A stretch of DNA of 64,000 nt from Calonectria ilicicola (Eukaryota > Ascomycota > Sordariomycetes > Hypocreales > Nectriaceae): NCBI GenBank assembly GCA_020809705.1, contig CP085828.1, forward strand, positions 1,736,001 to 1,800,000, written 5' to 3'. Numbering within the stretch: position 1 is the first letter of the stretch; every line of letters starts with the position of its first letter. The notes below the pieces were generated by a model. That model ran no database searches. It was not told the origin of the DNA and was given only the letters and a program-made list of their open reading frames with translations. Of this stretch, positions 59,801 through 64,000 are shown one piece after another. Both the position numbers and the translations under genes were made by a program.

Positions 59801-60404
59801 GGTATGGTTCCAGGGTGCTAGCATGACAACTCAATCTCCCTATTTTTTCTGAAACACCACACAGCCGCCCCATCGCAACTCGAGAGCCAACATGTTGCCC
59901 TCTAGCACAGCATCCGCCCGTGGTCTCTTGTGCTCTCGGCGCGTCGCATCTTCCCTCCACCGCCCATGATCTCCAATCATAGCTCCCTTGGCCATGCGCT
60001 GAAACCCCACTGCCCGTCAAGGGCACCCTTGTCTCCAAGAGCTCAACCATGACCATCTTGTCACCCTCTTGGGGACCATGTCAGAGGGAACAGCTCAATG
60101 CCGGACGATCAGGCTGGTGTCGTCTCGGTCCAACCGTGGAGACGCTGTGCCTATCCATGTTCCATGAATCCGAGAGGAGAGGGCTTGGCTCAGATCTTGA
60201 TGGACATGTTTGTATATAGTTCCCTCCCTCGCCCCGTCTCATGACTTCCACACACCGTCGTCGTCTTCGATTCAGTCACATTGGACTCAAGCGTATAAGT
60301 CCTTTGCCAATTTTTTTCTTTCTTTTACTTGTTCGCTGTTTTGACAACAACCCTCATATCTTAGTCTTAATTTTTTGTTCTTCCCCATCACATCCACCTA
60401 CACC
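56833..60404. other. Gap between the SH3 gene and GH76 (about 3.6 kb)
   Basis: No supportable gene. Open frames are short and overlapping. A G-rich tract at 58855-58880 (runs of three to eight G) could form a quadruplex. A candidate TATA box for GH76 lies at 60213. Confidence 0.6.
60213..60218 (+). promoter_or_regulatory. Candidate TATA box of the GH76 gene
   Basis: TATATA 192 bp upstream of the ATG at 60405, followed by pyrimidine-rich sequence with T and CT runs, as in strongly expressed fungal genes. Confidence 0.4.
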
Positions 60405-61607
60405 ATGTTGCACGACTTCTCCTGGGGAGGCCTTATCGCCCGCGCAAGTCTTCTTGCCTCTACCCAACGCCGAGCCGAGACCACCGACACATATGTGAGC
60501 CACGCTTCTACAGCCATCAACCGACTCAACGAGGATTGGTACAATTCCGCCACCGGTATTTGGGATAATGCGTGGTGGAACAGCGCCAACTGCCTCACTT
60601 CCATGGCCGACTTTACCACCCTCCGCCTGGACGAAGCCAACAAGATCAACATTGGCGGCTATATGCGCACCACTTACAACAACGCCCAAAAGACAAACGT
60701 CCAGACTATGAAGGTCATGAACCAGGGACTGGTCAGCTCAACCTACTGTATTGACCGCGACATGGGGTGCATGGCTAAGCGTTCCTTCATTGGGAAGCGC
60801 GGTTATGATGACTTTCTTAATGAGTTTTATGATGACGAGGGTTGGTGGGCCCTTGCCTGGATCCGCTCCCACGACGCCGCTGGCAATCAGGAGTACCTCG
60901 ACATGGCCGAGAGCATCTTTGCCGATATGAAGACCGCCACTGGCACCAACTGCAACGGTGGTGTTTACTGGAACAAGGATCGCAAGTATGTTAATGCCAT
61001 CACAAACGAGCTCTACTTTGCCGTGGCCGCCTCATTGGCCCGGCGAGTAAGTAGCAAGAAGGACGAATACTTGAAGATCGCCCAGGATCAGTGGCAATGG
61101 TTCAGAAGTAGCGGCATGATCAACGATAAAAACCTTATTAACGATGGTCTTACCTCCGAGTGCAAGAACAACGGGCTGCAGACCTGGAGTTACAACCAAG
61201 GTGTTATTCTCGGAGCCCTTGTTGAGCTCTCTCTCGCCACTGGCAAATCTAGCTATCTTGACAGTGCTACTAAGATTGCCCAGGCCGCCATTAAAAAGCT
61301 CGCCAACAGCGACGGCATCCTTGTTGAGGCTGATGACTGCGAGCTCAAGGATGGCCACTGCGGTACTGATGGTCAACAGTTCAAGGGCATCTTTATCCGC
61401 AACCTTCGATATCTCCACACTGTCGCCCCCCAAGACGAGTTCAAGACATTTATCCTCAAGAATGCTGACTCGATCTGGAGCAACGACCGTAATTCTCGCG
61501 ACCGTCTGGGCGTTGCCTGGACTGGTCCCTACGTGACCGCGTCCGGTCCCTCTCATTGCAGCGCTATTGACGCTATTGTGGCAGCTATTGCTGTTTCTTC
61601 TTCTTAA
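60405..61607 (+). CDS. Glycoside hydrolase family 76 (alpha-1,6-mannanase type)
   Basis: GH76 enzymes cut alpha-1,6-mannan or, in the Dcw1/Dfg5 branch, help attach GPI proteins to the wall. Intronless, 400 residues. The catalytic Asp pair is visible in EFYDDEGWWALAWIRSHDA. Other family blocks are GIWDNAWWNSANCLTSMADF, CNGGVYWNKDRKYVNAITNELYFAVAASLARR, LQTWSYNQGVILGALVELSLATG, DGQQFKGIFIRNLRYLHTV and SAIDAIVAA. The N-terminus (MLHDFSWGGLIARASLLASTQRRAETTDTY) has only a weak hydrophobic stretch before the mature-like start, so the signal peptide is poor. There is no GPI tail, so it resembles the secreted degrading enzymes more than Dcw1/Dfg5. Confidence 0.9.
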   Translation: MLHDFSWGGLIARASLLASTQRRAETTDTYVSHASTAINRLNEDWYNSATGIWDNAWWNSANCLTSMADFTTLRLDEANKINIGGYMRTTYNNAQKTNVQTMKVMNQGLVSSTYCIDRDMGCMAKRSFIGKRGYDDFLNEFYDDEGWWALAWIRSHDAAGNQEYLDMAESIFADMKTATGTNCNGGVYWNKDRKYVNAITNELYFAVAASLARRVSSKKDEYLKIAQDQWQWFRSSGMINDKNLINDGLTSECKNNGLQTWSYNQGVILGALVELSLATGKSSYLDSATKIAQAAIKKLANSDGILVEADDCELKDGHCGTDGQQFKGIFIRNLRYLHTVAPQDEFKTFILKNADSIWSNDRNSRDRLGVAWTGPYVTASGPSHCSAIDAIVAAIAVSSS

Positions 61608-62643
61608 TCTCCACCTAGTGGGCTATTACGACTTTTTTTCTTTCCTTTTGTCAAATTTAGAGTGGCATCAAATGGGTACACGATTTGTAGATGATGCAAT
61701 TTTTATGCATCGGATTAGGGGCATGGCGAAATTTGGAGTTTTTATTTGGAGAGAGAGACTGCACGGTTTCCAGAGTGGCAATGGTTTGGATCAGGTCCGC
61801 GCAGATGCTGCAGATCTTTATAATGTCTGATACCCTATTCAGAGAATATTACACGCTAGTTAGGTACCCTCCCGCCTGAGGACGAAAAATCAAAGGAAAC
61901 AATCTTTGTCTTTGCCGCACAGTATTGCTTACAATATTGCCTCAATGGACGATCATGCTCGAAACAGAGAAACAAAATTTCCCGAGAGGGTTACCCACGT
62001 CGAAAAATCCTTGAGGCATAACAATGCTACGTTATGCCTCGCCCTCTAATCTAGCCAGGACGCAACCTCGACAGGGATTCACAGAAGCTGATCCCTGTTT
62101 CAGGTCCTGAGGGGAATAAACAGGACCAAACGTGGGCTCTGGTGGTGCCATGCTTAATCCGGATCCGGAATAAGGCACGAAACAACTAGCTGGACTCACT
62201 GCGTGGGTGTGGAGCGGGGACAGTGCGGGACAGTATGGACTGACACTCTGTCAACTGTCGAGTGGCCCCAACGCTGGTGGTGCTGACTCGCTGCAGAGCT
62301 ACGGCAGAGCCTCAACATTCACCACACCGTGAACGGACCTCTCTGATGGTACAACGCTGCCCACCGCATTCCCCAGAATAGCCATGATACTTCAACGAGA
62401 CAGAATTGCTTAATCCACTGCCTTAGCACTTTTCAGATTCTCGGGTTGCTTGCCCATTTCGCCAAGGCGGGGTGTCTGTGTTGAACCAAAAATTACGGTG
62501 TTGGGGCTAGTTGCCTTGACGCCTCAGACACAAGCACGACACATCTCACGGGTCACCACCTCGAACCTGCGCCCGAGCTTCTGAAACCGGGCCAAACAGC
62601 CACCTGCAGCCGCCTTGACATTTGACTTTTGACGACAAGCGCC
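61608..62643. other. Intergenic between GH76 and the cofactor D gene
   Basis: 1.04 kb; no gene-like frame, repeat or RNA feature recognised. Confidence 0.65.
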
Positions 62644-64000
62644 ATGGACGCTCCCGAGGCCGACTTTGACATCAAACTCCAGAAGATCTCTGCTGATCTG
62701 CTCAGCGACTTTGACCGCTCTCTCCACAATTTTCTGTGGAAATCCGATGGCCATGGAGGGTCCAGGGTTCGCTCGCGAGTCAGAGCCAAGGAGACGTTTC
62801 GGCTGACCTCGAATGTGCGTTTATCGGTTGCTGGGAACATGGCCAACCCCCGTCCCCCCCTCTATCTTGCCATTTGTTGACAATTGGTAGCTTCTTGACC
62901 CATTCCAGGAGCTCCCTCAGTTGCTTGACCCATATCTGCCCAAGTGGATTCCTCAACTTGCAGAAGCATTTCTCAAGCACCTACAGACTCGGCACCGTGG
63001 CAAGTCTCTATCATCTCGATCAAAGTTGCTGGTCTCTATTGAATTTGCTATTTGTAAGATTTTGTACACATTTTGCAAAATTAGAGGAGAGAAGGTCATT
63101 GTTCACTTCTTGAATGTGGAGACTAAATATCTCGAGCTTCTTCTTCTTGCCATCGAAGAATCAGAACAATCCTCAGAGGACAAAGATTCTCTGACCAAGT
63201 GGTCATGGGAAGAACGCTATGTTGTCCTTCTTTGGCTTTCGCATTTGCTGCTGGCCCCCTTTGACCTATCTACCATCTCTTCCGTTGACTTGCAAGATAT
63301 CACGACGCCCGATATCCAAGGGTTTAAATGGCCAGAAAACCTACCAGCTATTACTGTCAGAATGATACCCCTCGCCATTAAGTATATAAGCACACCAGGA
63401 AAGGAGAGAGACGCTGCCAAGGCACTCCTGGTCCGGATGGCAACCCGGCGGGACATGCAGCAACTTGGTATTTTAGAGAGTCTTGTTCATTGGTGTCTGG
63501 CCTCTCTTAGGCCCCAGAAAGATGCCCCTACGCAAACAACGTACTTTTACCTTGGAGTTTTGTCCTTCCTTGCTGGTGTATTGCGGGCTTCGTCAGAAAC
63601 GTCCGATATGGACGCTTATCTGCCATCCATCTTTTTCACCGTCCACGCCATCTCAACGACTGATGATGAATTTTCAAAGGCTATTGTTTCCTTTGCTATG
63701 GCAAGGAAGATGATTCTCAAAGTCCTCCGGACTGTGATTGTTTTGCTACTTCGAAAGACCCCACAGGATATGACGAGTATAGAGTTGACAGAATCAGCCA
63801 TTGGTTACCTTCTTGATTCTGTTGCGGACAATGATACACCAGTTCGGTTTGCAGCAAGCAAGGCGCTCAGCATCATCACTTTGAAGCTCGAACCCGACAT
63901 GGCATCACAAGTTGTCGAGGCCGTCCTTGAATCACTTAACCGTAATGTCCTTTGGAGCAAATCAACAGGATCCAGACCAGTCAGAGATCTTTCTGCAGTG
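62644..64000 (+). CDS. Tubulin-folding cofactor D, N-terminal part, cut by the window edge
   Basis: Cofactor D (TBCD; Cin1 in budding yeast, Alp1 in fission yeast) captures beta-tubulin and builds the alpha/beta dimer with cofactors C and E. Exons are 62644-62814 and 62909 to beyond 64000, with a 94-bp intron (62815-62908) joining RLTSN to ELPQLLDPYLPKWI in frame. The visible about 421 residues are helical repeat sequence of the TBCD type: AICKILYTFCKIRGEKVIVHFLNVE, YLELLLLAIEE, WEERYVVLLWLSHLLLAPFDLSTI, GKERDAAKALLVRMATRRDMQ and NDTPVRFAASKALSIITLKLEP. The frame is still open at the last base (RPVRDLSAV), so the rest lies to the right. Confidence 0.9.

Noticed and set aside
1..64000. CRISPR array, prokaryotic operon or secondary-metabolite cluster
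   Set aside because: No regularly spaced direct repeats, no polyketide synthase, NRPS, terpene or tailoring genes; genes are intron-containing fungal housekeeping genes.

Overview
The window is nuclear DNA of a filamentous ascomycete, most likely a Sordariomycete of the order Hypocreales. The evidence is short introns (about 45-95 bp) with GTAAGT/GTATGT-type donors and CTAAC/CTGAC branch sites, mostly single-copy eukaryotic housekeeping genes on both strands, and fungus-specific families (Dbp10, Pex12, Lst4, GPI-anchored GH16 with WSC, GH76). Exon structures were built by hand, joining frames at splice sites. All multi-exon models close in frame, and the orthology calls come from family knowledge, not from a search.

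Layout. 1-1340 (-): N-terminal part of IML1 (GATOR1/SEACIT), running off the left edge. 2958-4554 (+): zinc-type CDF transporter, eight exons. 4555-11581: about 7 kb with no gene I can support; its right end is a probable promoter and long CT-rich leader with an (AC)30 tract. 11582-15190 (+): LST4/FNIP-like protein. 16148-18878 (-) and 19164-19929 (+): divergent pair of DBP10 helicase and a DNAJC8/Spf31-type J protein. 20471-22175 (-): mitochondrial DnaJ MDJ1. 23715-24356 (-): SAP30-like Sin3-binding protein. 24357-31887: about 7.5 kb without a supportable gene. 31888-35051 (+): transcription factor with two C2H2 fingers and a fungal_trans-type domain. 35566-37557 (-): F-box protein. 38201-38800 (-) and 39482-40762 (+): divergent hotdog thioesterase and PEX12. 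41482-43614 (+): GH16/WSC/GPI wall enzyme. 43940-45027 (-): metallophosphoesterase. 46816-49393 (+): anoctamin/Ist2-like protein. 49394-53920: about 4.5 kb gap with one doubtful 71-residue membrane ORF. 53921-56832 (+): large SH3-like scaffold protein. 60405-61607 (+): GH76. 62644 to the right edge (+): tubulin cofactor D, partial.

Themes. Two regulators of nutrient signalling to TORC1 (Iml1 and Lst4) lie within about 10 kb of each other, with a probable vacuolar zinc transporter between them. Two wall-glycan enzymes (GH16, GH76) lie in the right half. There is no biosynthetic cluster, CRISPR array, rRNA or convincing tRNA.

I did not find a clear undescribed system. The best unlabelled structures are a diverged pair of MITE-like elements (1813-2056 and 23179-23413) with inverted ends and TA flanks, a stop codon embedded in a splice donor near the 3' end of MDJ1, and a cluster of GTACCG/ACCGC motifs near 30.0-30.2 kb.
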